A stretch of 64,000 bases of DNA from DOZZ01 sp963792655 (GCA_963792655.1 CAWBWU010000011.1:410646-474645), one strand, 5' to 3'; positions 46,090 to 59,501 are shown, counted from the first letter of the stretch. Numbers and translations are program-made. Notes: generated from the sequence alone by a model not told the origin.

Positions 46090-47720
46090 AGGAGCGGGAG
46101 ATACTCGAACGTGCCGTCATAAAATGACGCAGGGCGAGTGCGGTCGGATGAGCAGCCTGCGGGAATGAAGATAACCAGTCCCTTGCCGAGCTCGCGTCAA
46201 GATCACTCGATAAGCGTTTTTAAGGTACAGCCTTCTAGAATCGTCATTCGACAGATTGCCAATTGCTGCCCTTGAAAGTCTGGCTTACCCAATTTCCAGC
46301 GCAATGGTGAAAATCGCAGTCCCAAACACATGCCGACCCAATCCAGCTCGAGGCCCTGGACCGCAAACTCGGTCGCTACATCCTCAAGATAAAAGGAGGA
46401 TCGCACGTCAAGGCGGGAATTCAGAAACCAGTTCGCAGGATCAACCTCAGCTTTGATGTGTATCCCCTCAGGCTTGAGCCGCTGAGCGCCCGAAGAGGCA
46501 CCAAGCCGTGGCCCTTGGTTCCGCGAGCCTTGCCTCGCAGCCACGCCCGTGCTGTATTCAGATCGCGTGTCAAGAATATGGGGTAGGCATTTTCGATGCG
46601 TTCATAAGCGCGGCGCGCGGCCACCGCATCGTTATCGAGGACGTGTCCGACGAATTCTGAGACGGGACTCTGCTCGGAATGAACGCATCGAAATTGCAAG
46701 GTGGAGGTGTTCGGTGGAGTGGACGCGTGGCGATGATAGGAACAGCCAACTTCGCGCTGCGACCCGTACGTCAGGAAGAGCCATGCGCGAGGAGATGTGA
46801 ACCTCCCAATCAGGAAAACGTGTCTCGAGAGCCGCAATCCATTCAGAGATACCGGCCTCGCCCGTGTTTATCTCCTGACCACCACCGATGAGGCAAACGA
46901 TAGTGCACCAGTCTAAATGCCGGTCCATGACGCTGATCAGGAACTCCGGCTCAGACATATTGAAATCGGGCTGCCCCCGTTTTCGCTGCATGAAGCTAGT
47001 AGCCTGCTCGCGTGTCCATGCTCGCTGAGCTTCGTCGAACACAACAACTTTCTCAATTGGAATACCCACGTTCCCGATGTATTCATCGCGGAAGTGATGG
47101 ATGTTCTGGATGAAGCTGCGTACCTGGCGCTCGGCCGTCCCTTTCGTGATTCCCTCGCGCCTGGCTTTGTCTCGTGTCAGAGCTTCCCGCAGAACGTCCA
47201 CCAGTGGACCATTGCCCGAAAGAAAAACCGCGTGCTCGTCCATATTCTCAAGGGAACGCCGAGTCGCGATGTTGAGACCCGCCAGGGTCTTACCGGAACC
47301 TGGAACGCCGGTAACAAAACAGATGGATTTTCTGGAGTTCTGCCGAGCTAAGTCAATAACGGAACTGACGCTTTCACTCGTCTCTCTGAGGTTTTTCGCC
47401 CCAGCATCGGAACGTGCGATGTCCACGACGGTGTGGGTTCGATACAGGACCTCGGCAGCCTCGATAATAGTGGGCGTCGGCCTGTAGCCTGTTGACATCC
47501 ATTGATCTATATCAAGAGGTGAGCAACACCGGTTGTCGCAGACATTGGAGATCAGCGCTCCCAACTCAGCTCGTTAGTCCCAAGAGGAGAGGCGATGAGA
47601 TCGTCGTGAAGTAGAGTCGAGCGGCCGCGACGCCGCATTGAAAGACCACCACGGGAACAATCGTGGCGGTATGACTGCCTTCATGGAAGTTCTTCAAATC
47701 GAGAGCGTAGTCTTCGGATC
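46090..47720 (-). pseudogene. DUF2075 (Schlafen/helicase-like NTPase) pseudogene
   Basis: Fragments of one protein occur in order on the minus strand in shifting frames. DYALDLKNFHEG...HTATIVPVVV lies at 47712-47644. The longest open piece (47564 down to about 46800) has RPTPTIIEAAEVLYRTH, Walker A FVTGVPGSGKTLAGLNIA, FLSGNGPLVDVLREAL, Walker B VVVFDEAQRAW and CLIGGGQEINTGEAGI. Then come VSEFVGHVLDNDAVAARRAYERIENAYPIFLTRDL (46421-46837 frame), WFLNSRLDVRSSFYLEDVATEFAVQGLELDWVG (46203-46544 frame) and, after more shifts, LYLKNAYRVILTRARQG and RPASFYDGTFEYL. At least five breaks exist, several of one base. The number and density of breaks suggest real decay, although assembly error may add to it. 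Members are predicted P-loop NTPases often found in defence or mobile regions. Confidence 0.72.
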
Positions 47721-48000
47721 ACTAAGCGGCGGGATGCTCCGGCCTGAACCATCCAACTCGACGGAGCACAGAACAGCGTCTACGCCCTCATCAAGGTCAA
47801 ATTGCGAAAGTATCACTGAACTTCGATAACGCCCTCAGAGTGCATGCCTTCGGCAAGTAGCGCCGACAGCTCTAAATCTCCACAAAGCAGGAGCATGCGC
47901 CAGCAAAGGTATTGAGCATCAGGTGGCGATTTTATCATTCGGCAACATCGAAACGGCGCGATGATGTAGGCGCTAGTGAAGCTTGGAGCAAACGTAACGC
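47721..48000. other. Intergenic stretch without recognisable gene
   Basis: Between the DUF2075 fragments and the rRNA terminator I see no credible coding frame. It may contain the missing, decayed N-terminal part of the DUF2075 gene, but only the DYALDLKNF block just downstream is recognisable. Confidence 0.4.
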
Positions 48001-48030
48001 AAAAAGCCCGACCTTTAGGATCGGGCTTTT
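48001..48030 (-). terminator. rRNA operon terminator
   Basis: On the minus strand AAAAGCCCGA and TCGGGCTTTTT form a stable stem around CCTAAAGG, ending in a T run, about 10 nt after the 5S gene. This is a classic intrinsic terminator for the operon. Confidence 0.85.
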
Positions 48031-48040
48031 GTGAATTAAC

Positions 48041-48155
<115 letters not shown>

Positions 48156-48269
48156 AACTTGGGTTACTAAAGGCGGTTATTGAATATTTTGACGGGCCAC
48201 TATACCGTGATGCTTCTTCTTTTCCAGAAGAGAGCTGCTTCAAGCTGCATTTTGTGCAGGATGTAAATT

Positions 48270-51190
<2,921 letters not shown>

Positions 51191-51408
51191 AAATCTACTT
51201 CGAACACAAAATGCACTTGCTTGATTTTTCTTACGCGCTCCCTCCCCATCCCCTTTACTTGCCCAGGGACTCGGGAGGTGCATCACTTGTAGTAAGTAAT
51301 GCCCGTCAAAATATTCAAATGTCAAAGAACTTACGACCGGTTGGATTGTTTTTATCCAGCGATCATCTCGAACCACCCATGGGGTGAGTCTCGAAAATCT
51401 CTGGAGGA

Positions 51409-51485
51409 TGGTGGGCCTGGATAGACTCGAACTATCGACCTCACCCTTATCAGGGGTGCGCTCTAGCCACCTGAGCTACAGGCCC
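51409..51485 (-). tRNA. tRNA-Ile (GAT)
   Basis: On the minus strand GGGCCTGTAGCTCAGGTGGC starts a cloverleaf with anticodon stem CACCC/GGGTG and loop CTGATAA, giving anticodon GAT. T arm is TTCGAGT. The acceptor stem GGGCCTG/CAGGCCC is followed by A and an encoded CCA (51409-51411). It lies in the 16S-23S spacer, downstream of tRNA-Ala. Confidence 0.95.
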
Positions 51486-51536
51486 GCTTAAGGTCCGGCA
51501 ATGGCTCAACTACAAACTGCTGCCGGAAGCGAAAAC

Positions 51537-51612
51537 TGGTGGAGCTGGTCGGGATCGAACCGGCGACCTCCTGAGTGCAAATCAGGCGCTCTCCCAGCTG
51601 AGCTACAGCCCC
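51537..51612 (-). tRNA. tRNA-Ala (TGC)
   Basis: On the minus strand GGGGCTGTAGCTCAGCTGGG starts the cloverleaf. Anticodon stem CCTGA/TCAGG with loop TTTGCAC gives TGC. T arm is GGTTCGATCCC. The acceptor GGGGCTG/CAGCTCC is followed by A and an encoded CCA (51537-51539). It is the first tRNA after 16S. Confidence 0.95.
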
Positions 51613-51820
51613 TTCTTCACACCAAAGCCGGACTCACATTGCTGCAAGTCCGGCCCGGCTGTAAAAACAATCGAGGCCAGTTGGAAACAGTGCCGCCAAG
51701 ACCAGCTTGAACGACAACTCTAAGAACTTCCGATTTCTCTAAGCAAGAGTTCCGGAACGGATTGGATCGGAACGGCTGTCTCGCTGTACATGTGCGAGAC
51801 TCCGACCACGTTCTCTTTAG

Positions 51821-53320
<1,500 letters not shown>

Positions 53321-53784
53321 AACTGTGAGATAAATAATCGCTCCGGTAAAACTCAGAGTTCTGACGAAGTTCTTAGTGCTTCCAACCAGATTGTCAATGA
53401 TCTGCGTGCACCGAACATCCAAATCTTTCGAAATGGATCCCGATGACGGGCCTCGAAACTTGCTTACCTCACCAAAACCAAACCGACGCGCAAAAGGCCA
53501 TCACATTTGATTGGCTCAGCAAAAACTTATGTCTTGGAAAGAACTACCAGGAAGGCTGTTAACCACACCATCGGGAGGCCCCGAGGCGTTTGTTACCATT
53601 CCTTGCTCAGACTCTTTAAACTAAATCTACCATCGGGAACTCGTCTTGGCAAGCGCTTCGATCGAATCTGCTTCTTTCGACCGCGCACTGCCTAACCGCT
53701 TCCCATTTGGCGGTCTGTGTTTCGGCGACTTCCTTAGAATACTGAACCACCCCGCCCCGCGCAAGTGGTTCCGCAACAAAAATG
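53321..53784 (-). promoter_or_regulatory. rRNA operon upstream and leader region
   Basis: 464 bp between 16S and dinB without a credible gene. Near 53375-53397 the minus strand reads ATTGACAATCTGGTTGGAAGCAC, which resembles the antitermination/leader segment before 16S in other bacteria. The operon promoter must lie farther upstream (53400-53780), but I could not pick a convincing -35/-10 pair. Confidence 0.45.
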
Positions 53785-55050
53785 TCACTTCCGCTGAGAA
53801 TTGTCTCCAAGTTGTTCATTCCGCAGCTTACTTTTCTTTTCCTCGGGCAGCGCTTCATGGGTCTTCTCGCGGAATCCGGCCTTCAACGACCCCGCAAACC
53901 CCACCGCCGCATCTCCAAACCGGTCCCGCAGCTTGTCCGCCGCCGCCGTTGCGTCCCGCCAACGGTCCGCCGCCGGATCTCCGAGCAGGTCCAACTGCGC
54001 TTCCGGCTTGCCGGTGAGCCCGCTCGCCTGCACCCCCACCAGCCGCATCGTGCGCCCGGCGCGCCAGTTCTGCCGGAACAATGCCCAGGCAGCCTCGCGC
54101 AACTCATGATCCAGATTGGTCGGATGCGCCAAAGTCTTCGCCCGGGTCACCGTCTCGAACGCCGAGTTCCGAAGTTTGAGCTGCACCGTCCGCGCCTCGA
54201 CACCACTCTCCCGCAGCCGCCTCCCCACCATTTCGCTCAGGCGCGCCAGGGTCGCTTCGAGCTTCGCCCGGTCGGCCGTGTCCTCGCTATAGGTATGCTC
54301 GTGGCTGATCGACTTCGCCGCGTCCGAGCTCCCCACCTCGTGCGCGAACCACCCCCCGGCGTCTTCCCCGCGCGCCTTGCCGGCCAGCGCCAGACCCCAC
54401 GCGCCGAGCTCATTCTCCAACTGCCGCGCATCCATCCGCGCCAGATCGCGCACCCGGCGCACTCCGAGCCCGTGCAGCCGCGCTTCCGTGGCTTTGCCTA
54501 CGCCCGGTACCGTGCGGATCTCGAGCGGCGCAAGAAACGCCGCCTCGCGTCCGGGCAGCACGTGCAGGATGCCGTTGGGCTTGGCCTGTCCCGAGCTGAT
54601 TTTGGCCACCAGGCGTGACGAGCCAATCCCGACCGAACAATTCAGCCCGGTAGTGGTCAGCACTTTCTGGTGCAAGGTGTCCGCGGCTCGCAACGGTGCT
54701 CCGTGCAGCCGCTCGGTTCCGGTCATGTCAAGATACGCCTCATCAATCGAAGCCATCTCCACCAGTGGCGAGAAGCTTTCAAGCACCGCGCGCACCTTAC
54801 GCGAGCACGTGCGGTAGCGATCGGTGTGGCCCTCGACGAAGATCGCCTGCGGGCAAAGCTTGTACGCCGTGCGCAACGGCATGGCCGAATGCACCCCGAA
54901 CTTTCGCGCCGCATACGACGCTGCCGACACCACGCCGCGCTCATCGTGCGCACCGCCCACCACCACCGGCTTGCCCTTCAGCGAGGGATCGAACAGCTCT
55001 TCCACGGAGACGAAAAACGCGTCCATATCCACGTGAAAGATCGTGCGCAT
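53785..55050 (-). CDS. dinB: DNA polymerase IV (Y-family)
   Basis: 421 residues. Catalytic motifs are IFHVDMDAFFVSVEELFDP (first Asp), SAASYAARKFGVHSAMP, SPLVEMASIDEAYLDMTG (Asp-Glu pair) and NCSVGIGSSRLVAKISSGQAKPNG. The helix-hairpin-helix VPGVGKATEARLHGLGV and the little-finger domain (SISHEHTYSEDTADRAKLEATL) follow. QLDLLGD after the little finger is a beta-clamp binding motif. It performs translesion synthesis. The last about 50 residues are a charged tail. It lies upstream of the rRNA operon on the same strand. Confidence 0.94.
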   Translation of the reverse strand: MRTIFHVDMDAFFVSVEELFDPSLKGKPVVVGGAHDERGVVSAASYAARKFGVHSAMPLRTAYKLCPQAIFVEGHTDRYRTCSRKVRAVLESFSPLVEMASIDEAYLDMTGTERLHGAPLRAADTLHQKVLTTTGLNCSVGIGSSRLVAKISSGQAKPNGILHVLPGREAAFLAPLEIRTVPGVGKATEARLHGLGVRRVRDLARMDARQLENELGAWGLALAGKARGEDAGGWFAHEVGSSDAAKSISHEHTYSEDTADRAKLEATLARLSEMVGRRLRESGVEARTVQLKLRNSAFETVTRAKTLAHPTNLDHELREAAWALFRQNWRAGRTMRLVGVQASGLTGKPEAQLDLLGDPAADRWRDATAAADKLRDRFGDAAVGFAGSLKAGFREKTHEALPEEKKSKLRNEQLGDNSQRK

Positions 55051-55107
55051 TGCTGAGCCTTATTCTACGATCCCCACTTGCCGCAGCAGCATCTGAAAAG
55101 TTAAAGA

Positions 55108-55641
55108 ATGCCTGTTCCCCTGCGCGCCTGCTTGCTCCTCTTTCCTCTGCTCCTCCTCAATGCCCAGACCACCGCGACAGTTTCCGACCTCGCGAGCGCC
55201 CTCAAAGGCTCCTGGGCCGGCACTCTCGAGTACCGCGACTTTTCGGAACCTGCCGGTTCGACCAAGCGCGTGAAGCTCCCCACCTGGCTCACGATCGAAC
55301 CGACGCCCGCCGGCCTGGCGTTCCACTACACCTATGACGACGGACCTGGCAAAACCGTGACCGAGACCGAAACCATCCAGATCGACGCCGCCACCGCGAC
55401 CTATCGCATCGCGGGCAAAGACACTTATCGGATCACCGGCCTTGAAACTTTACACAGCGGCCGCGGCACGCTGACCCTCACCGGCCCCGGCAAGGAGAAC
55501 GACAAACCGGTCGAAGTCCGCACCACCATCCGCATCGGCCGAAACATCCTCGAGATGCAACGCGAAACGGCTGCTCCCGGCGAGCCGCTGGTCTTCCGCC
55601 ACGCCTACACGATGGTGAGAACGGAACAGCCCATCAACTGA
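55108..55641 (+). CDS. Secreted protein of unknown function
   Basis: 177 residues with a clear signal peptide (VPLRACLLLFPLLLLNA/QT). The mature part is beta-rich with alternating charged and hydrophobic residues: LKGSWAGTLEYRDFSEPAGS, LTIEPTPAGLAFHYTYDDGPGKTVTETETI, GKDTYRITGLETLHSGRGTLTLTG, VEVRTTIRIGRNILEMQRET. This resembles a lipocalin-like or single-sheet barrel. I do not recognise a family. It is divergent from dinB. Confidence 0.65.
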   Translation: MPVPLRACLLLFPLLLLNAQTTATVSDLASALKGSWAGTLEYRDFSEPAGSTKRVKLPTWLTIEPTPAGLAFHYTYDDGPGKTVTETETIQIDAATATYRIAGKDTYRITGLETLHSGRGTLTLTGPGKENDKPVEVRTTIRIGRNILEMQRETAAPGEPLVFRHAYTMVRTEQPIN

Positions 55642-55667
55642 CTGCGGTTAGAAATGCCGCGGCGGGT

Positions 55668-56492
55668 TCACCGATGGCCGTGGCGGACGCAGAGGCGAGC
55701 TTGCGGGTTCCGGATCGGCGATCGTGGATGGATGCGGATCGGGCCGGACAGCAGCGCATAGGTGGTGAGTGACAGAGCGCGGCTGGGTTGCCAGGTTGCG
55801 CTTGGGTTCCGATTTGCACAAGTGGCTGTATTTGCAACGTCCGCCGGGTTCGTTTGTTCAGTTTTGCGATTGACGGGAACCTGAGCGCCGTCGTCTTCGA
55901 ATGGTTCGGTCGCGAGCGGCTCATCGCTCAAGGGTTCGTCCTGGATGGGCTCTGAAGGCGGGGGTGCGTCGTGGCGCGTTTGTGTCTCGACCGGGCCAAG
56001 GTTGATCAGTTCGGGATCGAACACGGGCGGGATTTCCGCACGGAAGCGTAGAAAATTATGCAGCGAGCGTTGGAACATACGGTGAATGCGGTTCTCGTAA
56101 ACGTTCAACAGGCCGATCTGGCCATCAGTCGCGAGTTTTTGGAAGGCGGCGGCCAGCGGTCCGGCACCAGTCTGCCCTTCTGCGCACTGCTCCATGGCAT
56201 TGCGGCTAAGACGAGTTTCGATGGCAATGGAACGGCGAAGCCGCCAGTGGTTGATGGCCATCTCCTCAACGAGCGCGAGTTCGGCCGTGTCGACAGGGCG
56301 CATGCGCGCGATGAGCTGCTGCAAATAAGCCTCGAAGACGCCCGCAGCCTCATTGGGGAGCAGAAGGTGTTTCGCGAGCAGGCCATGGCGAAGTGCGTTC
56401 GCCGAACTTTTGCGTTTGCCAGCAGGGGTGGCAGGGCCACGGGATTTCGCGCCATTGCGGCGGGAAGCTTCAATTTGTTTCTCTGAGCGCAT
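55668..56492 (-). CDS. Conserved hypothetical 'SRGPxTPAGK...NALRHGLLAKH' protein
   Basis: 274 residues. The N-terminus KQIEASRRNGAKSRGPATPAGKRKSSANALRHGLLAKHLLLPNE and VEEMAINHWRLRRSIAIETRLSRNAME are typical of a family repeated many times in Solibacter-like genomes, sometimes next to mobile elements. The first block looks DNA-binding (basic, Arg/Ser/Gly-rich) and the middle is helical. The last about 70 residues are Pro/Arg/Asn-rich and may be out of frame, since another frame also stays open there. Function unknown. It directly precedes the IS-rich segment. Confidence 0.6.
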   Translation of the reverse strand: MRSEKQIEASRRNGAKSRGPATPAGKRKSSANALRHGLLAKHLLLPNEAAGVFEAYLQQLIARMRPVDTAELALVEEMAINHWRLRRSIAIETRLSRNAMEQCAEGQTGAGPLAAAFQKLATDGQIGLLNVYENRIHRMFQRSLHNFLRFRAEIPPVFDPELINLGPVETQTRHDAPPPSEPIQDEPLSDEPLATEPFEDDGAQVPVNRKTEQTNPADVANTATCANRNPSATWQPSRALSLTTYALLSGPIRIHPRSPIRNPQARLCVRHGHR

Positions 56493-56654
56493 AGTTGCCG
56501 GGGAGAGTGTAGCTGAGGGATTTGGGGCTGACGGTTGGGTTTGTTGATGTTGCGGGAGTTAGGGAGTGTTGAAGGTTGTGACTGGGCAGTGTCCGCAATT
56601 CTGTGTCAACGTCTCGCGGGTTGCTTGCTTCGGGTTGATTAGCCGCCGCACGCG

Positions 56655-56727
56655 CTTATGAGCTGCACCGGCAACTCTTACGACAATGCCAAAGCGGATG
56701 CGTTTGATCTTGAACTGGTGGTGTAAG
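56655..56727 (+). pseudogene. IS3-family orfB remnant
   Basis: On the + strand a short stretch reads MSCTGNSYDNAKADAFDLEL, matching the conserved SRxGNCYDNAxAESFF block of IS150/IS3-type integrases, ending in TAA at 56725-56727. Only about 24 codons survive. It ends next to the left end of the larger IS3 element and is oriented opposite to it. Confidence 0.55.
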
Positions 56728-56999
56728 GCGCCGATGATGTGCCCCACGTAGCGGGTCCATTTAGAAGTAGAGTTTTTCCATCTTAGCTGGTTCTTTCTGC
56801 TGCTGGCGGAGCAGCGCCGCGAACTCCGAGGGAGTTCCATAATTCAGTGAGCTGTGTGGACGATGTTGGTTATAGTCGGCTCGCCAGTTTTCAATCTTTC
56901 TTCGCGCATCGGTCAGGCTGGTGAACCAGCTGGCATTCAAGCATTCATCGCGAAAGCGACCGTTAAACCCTCATGAGTTGGTGACCCACCCGTAACAAT

Positions 57000-57178
57000 G
57001 AAAGTCGCGCGAGAAGCAGGTTGCTCTGAGTGGTCGGTTGTATCAGACTGCGTGTGGCAGACGAGATCGCCGAAAGAATGGTGGGCTACCCCGACGTTAA
57101 ACCTGATCCGGCCAGTGCGCTGTGCCCCCAACTGGTGCCACGAGCCCGTAGAACAAACTATGCCTGTCCACTGGCCTC
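57000..57178 (+). ncRNA. Candidate IS110 bridge RNA
   Basis: The leader between the IS110 left end and its transposase can fold into two consecutive stem-loops. Loop 1 is bounded by GATC at 57065-57068 and 57105-57108. Its 5' strand has CGAAAG (57071-57076), complementary to the right target flank GCTTTCG. A small GGT/ACC hairpin follows, and the 3' strand has CGTTAAA (57095-57101), identical to the left target flank plus core. Loop 2 is closed by a perfect 8-bp stem, GGCCAGTG (57110-57117) with CACTGGCC (57169-57176). It holds AGAACAA (57150-57156), identical to the element's right end plus core. Known biology: IS110 recombinases use such an RNA to pair target and donor DNA. The right-donor guide is not clear (CACGAG at 57139-57144 fits only partly). 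Confidence 0.6.
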
Positions 57179-57198
57179 TGCCACTACAGGAGGTGCGT

Positions 57199-58442
57199 AT
57201 GAAGACTCTGATTGATCGGTGCGCTGGTATCGATGTAGGCAAGAAGTACGTCCTGGTATGTGTGCTGACTGGTGGGCCTGGAGAGAAGATCCAGTCCGAG
57301 GTGCGAAAGTATGGAACAACCACCCCAGAACTGGAAGCGTTGAGGGCGTGGCTTGTCGAAAATGAGTGTACTCAAGCCGTCATGGAAAGCACCGGCAGCT
57401 ACTGGAAGCCGCTGCTCAACGTTTTGGAAGCGAACATCGCGATCGTACTTGCGAACGCTCGGCACGTCAAGAACGTTCCAGGAAGAAAAAGCGACGTGCT
57501 CGACTGTCAGTGGTTGGCGCAACTACTACGGTACGGGCTCATCCGAGGCAGTTTCATTCCGCCGCGTGACATCCGCAACCTTCGTGATCTGACGCGAAGA
57601 CGCCGTCAGCTGATCGGCGCCGCAACTGCGGAGAAGAACCGCATTCAGAAGCTGCTGGAGGATGCCAACATCAAGCTGCGGTCCGTGTTGAGTGACATGT
57701 TCGGCGCCTCCGGTCGCGCCATGCTTTGGGCTTTAATCAAAGGCACGACAGACCCGGACAAGGTGGCAGGGCTGGCAGATGCACGCTTCGCAAGAAGATT
57801 CCCGAGATTCGGCAAGCACTGGTCGGAGGCATGCTGACGGATCATCATTGTTTCGTGATCCGACAGGCACTCGACCACATCGACTACATTCACGGTCAAA
57901 TGGCGCAGCTTGACTCGCAAATTGGAAACAGCCTGAAGCCTTATCAAGTTCAATTCGATCTTCTGCAGACGATGCCCGGCATTCGCAAAGATGCGGCCGC
58001 GGCCATTCTCGCCGAGATCGGCCCGGACATGCGGCAGTTTGCAACGCCTGCTCACTTGGCTTCCTGGGCCGGCTTGTGTCCCGCCAATAACGAGAGCGCG
58101 GGGAAGCATAGGACGGGTAAACCCCGCAAAGGCAATCAGTGGCTCGGGACAACCCTGAACCAGTGCGCCTGGGCCGCTTCCGTTAAGAAAGATTGCAGTC
58201 TAGCTGATCGCTACAGACGAATAGCCGCTCGCAGGGGCAAGAAGAGGGCCATCGTCGCAATCGCGCATGCACAGCTAGTAATCATCTATCACCTGCTCTC
58301 GACCGGGCAACCTTACGAAGAACGATCCGTGCACGGTTATACGCCGGAGAACCGGGACCGGCAGATTCAATATCACCTGCGGCGATTGTCTTCACTCGGT
58401 GTAAACGCCAATACTCAACAATCTCCGCCTCGCACGACCTGA
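57199..58442 (+). CDS. IS110-family transposase (DEDD recombinase), one frameshift
   Basis: ATG 57199 is preceded by AGGAGGT (57188-57194). The RuvC-like DEDD domain has AGIDVGKKYVLVCVL (Asp), AVMESTGSYWKPLLNVLE (Glu) and VPGRKSDVLDCQWLAQLLRYGL (two Asp). The frame shifts near 57782 (one base missing) and resumes LRKKIPEIRQALVGGMLTDHH. The C-terminal Tnp domain follows: QTMPGIRKDAAAAILAEIG, LASWAGLCPANNESAGKHRTGKPRKGN with the presumed nucleophile Ser, and LGTTLNQCAWAASV. Reassembled length is about 414 residues, normal for the family. Stop at 58440-58442 lies 11 nt before the right end. Confidence 0.9.
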
Positions 58443-59093
58443 GCTTTCAGAACAAGCTTTCGATGTGGCCGTTCTGCATTGGCTTACCTGGCTGGATATG
58501 CACCAGGTTGACCTTGCGTTCGTTACTCCAGCCTAAGATATGACGGCTGGTTAGTTCGGGCCCGTTGTCGCACCGGATGTTTTCCGGCATGCCGCGCTGT
58601 TCGATGATCGTGTCTAACATCCTGGTAACTCGACGGCTGCTCAAACTCGTGTCGACCTCCAGGCCCAGACACTCGCGCGTGAATGCATCGACCACCGTTA
58701 AGACGCGGATACCGCGGCCGGTGCCGAGAGTATCGGCTACGAAGTCAATCGCCCATTCCTGGTTCGGCCTGACATGCAAGGCCCACACCGCTGCCGGCCG
58801 GCTCAGCCGCTTGCGTTTTAATCGGCGCAGGGCCTGACCCAAGCCCTCTTCCTGATACAAGCGAAACAGCCGCATGGGGCTGGTAGTCTGCCCCTGCCGG
58901 TTCAGCAAAGCATGCAGACGACGATAGCCATAGCGCGGCTTCTGGCGCGCCAGCGCGATCATTTCTCCGCGCAGTTGCGCGTTGCGGTCGGGCCGCGGTT
59001 CATAGCGGTACGTGCTGCGATCCACTGCGAAGAGCTTGCAGGCCCGGCGTTCGCTCACGGGATATTGCTCCGCGACAAACGCCACGTCCTGCC

Positions 59094-59375
59094 TCAAACC
59101 GGCAAGCTCCAGCCGTTTTTTCGAATCACCGCTTTCAGCATCTCTTTGTCGAGGCTGAGATCGGCCACGAGATGCTTCAGGCGCCGGTTCTCATCATCGA
59201 GAGCCTTTAGCCGTTGGGCTTCGCTCACGTCCATGCCGCCGTACTTGCTCTTCCAGGTGTACAGCGTAGCTTCGCTGATGCCATGTTCACGAGCTAGATC
59301 GGTCATCTTCTGCCCGGCTTCATGCTGCTTCAAAATGCCGATGATCTGCTCTTCGTTGAATCGGCTCTTCTTCAT
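59094..59375 (-). CDS. IS3-family transposase orfA
   Basis: ATG 59375 has AAAGGAGAACC upstream. 93 residues: MKKSRFNEEQIIGILKQHEAG, the HTH KMTDLAREHGISEATLYTWKSKYGGM and a leucine-zipper-like LKALDDENRRLKHLVADLSLDKEMLKAVI. It binds the IS ends and can be fused to orfB by programmed frameshifting; orfA and orfB overlap at 59094-59097. Intact, but its partner orfB is split by the IS110. Confidence 0.9.
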   Translation of the reverse strand: MKKSRFNEEQIIGILKQHEAGQKMTDLAREHGISEATLYTWKSKYGGMDVSEAQRLKALDDENRRLKHLVADLSLDKEMLKAVIRKNGWSLPV

Positions 59376-59501
59376 CGTTGGTTCTCCTTTGTCGTCGTGC
59401 TTCTCCGACGCGGAAAACCTCAATTATCACTGGTCGAAATTACCGAGGGCAGGTCACAATAGCAGAAGTGCTGCAAAGCTAACAGCACTCTCAAGAAACG
59501 G

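Larger units (their letters stand above)
56968..58453 (+). mobile_element. IS110-family insertion sequence inside IS3 orfB
   Basis: The flanks rejoin into an intact IS3 gene if both junctions share a 2-bp core (AA at 56966-56967 and again at 58454-58455). The element begins CCCTCATGAG and ends TTTCAGAAC. There are no terminal inverted repeats and no target duplication beyond the core, as known for IS110. It contains a 231-bp leader and one transposase gene on the + strand. Length about 1486 bp. Confidence 0.85.
56772..59097 (-). pseudogene. IS3-family transposase orfB, split by IS110
   Basis: The N-terminal part (59097-58447) reads MRQDVAFVAEQYPVSERRACKLFAVDRSTYRYEPRPD, the integrase core WAIDFVADTLGTGRGIRVLTVVDAFTRECLG, IRCDNGPELTSRHI and ends HIQPGKPMQNGHIES. 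The remaining C-terminus, in 56967-56772, continues FNGRFRDECLNASWFTSLTDARRKIENWRADYNQHRPHSSLNYGTPSEFA to a stop. Joining AGC TT with T AAC restores ESFNGRFRDEC exactly. All DDE residues would be present in the restored protein, so the gene was intact before insertion. Confidence 0.85.
56735..59456 (-). mobile_element. IS3-family element (IS407-like), interrupted by an IS110 element
   Basis: Orientation is right to left: orfA at 59375-59094, orfB from about 59097 down, and the orfB C-terminus at 56772. Candidate ends are TGACCTGCCCTCGGTA (rc of 59441-59456) and TGATGTGCCCCACGTA (56735-56750), imperfect inverted repeats starting TGA. Removing the inserted IS110 leaves about 1234 bp, in line with my recollection of the size of IS407-type elements. 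No clear 4-bp target duplication is visible, so the ends or flanks may have rearranged. Confidence 0.7.

Noticed and set aside
53391..53397. TTGACA on the minus strand upstream of 16S as the rRNA promoter
   Set aside because: It lies only about 75 nt from 16S, lacks a good -10, and the surrounding ACAATCTG...GGAAGCAC resembles the transcribed leader rather than a promoter.
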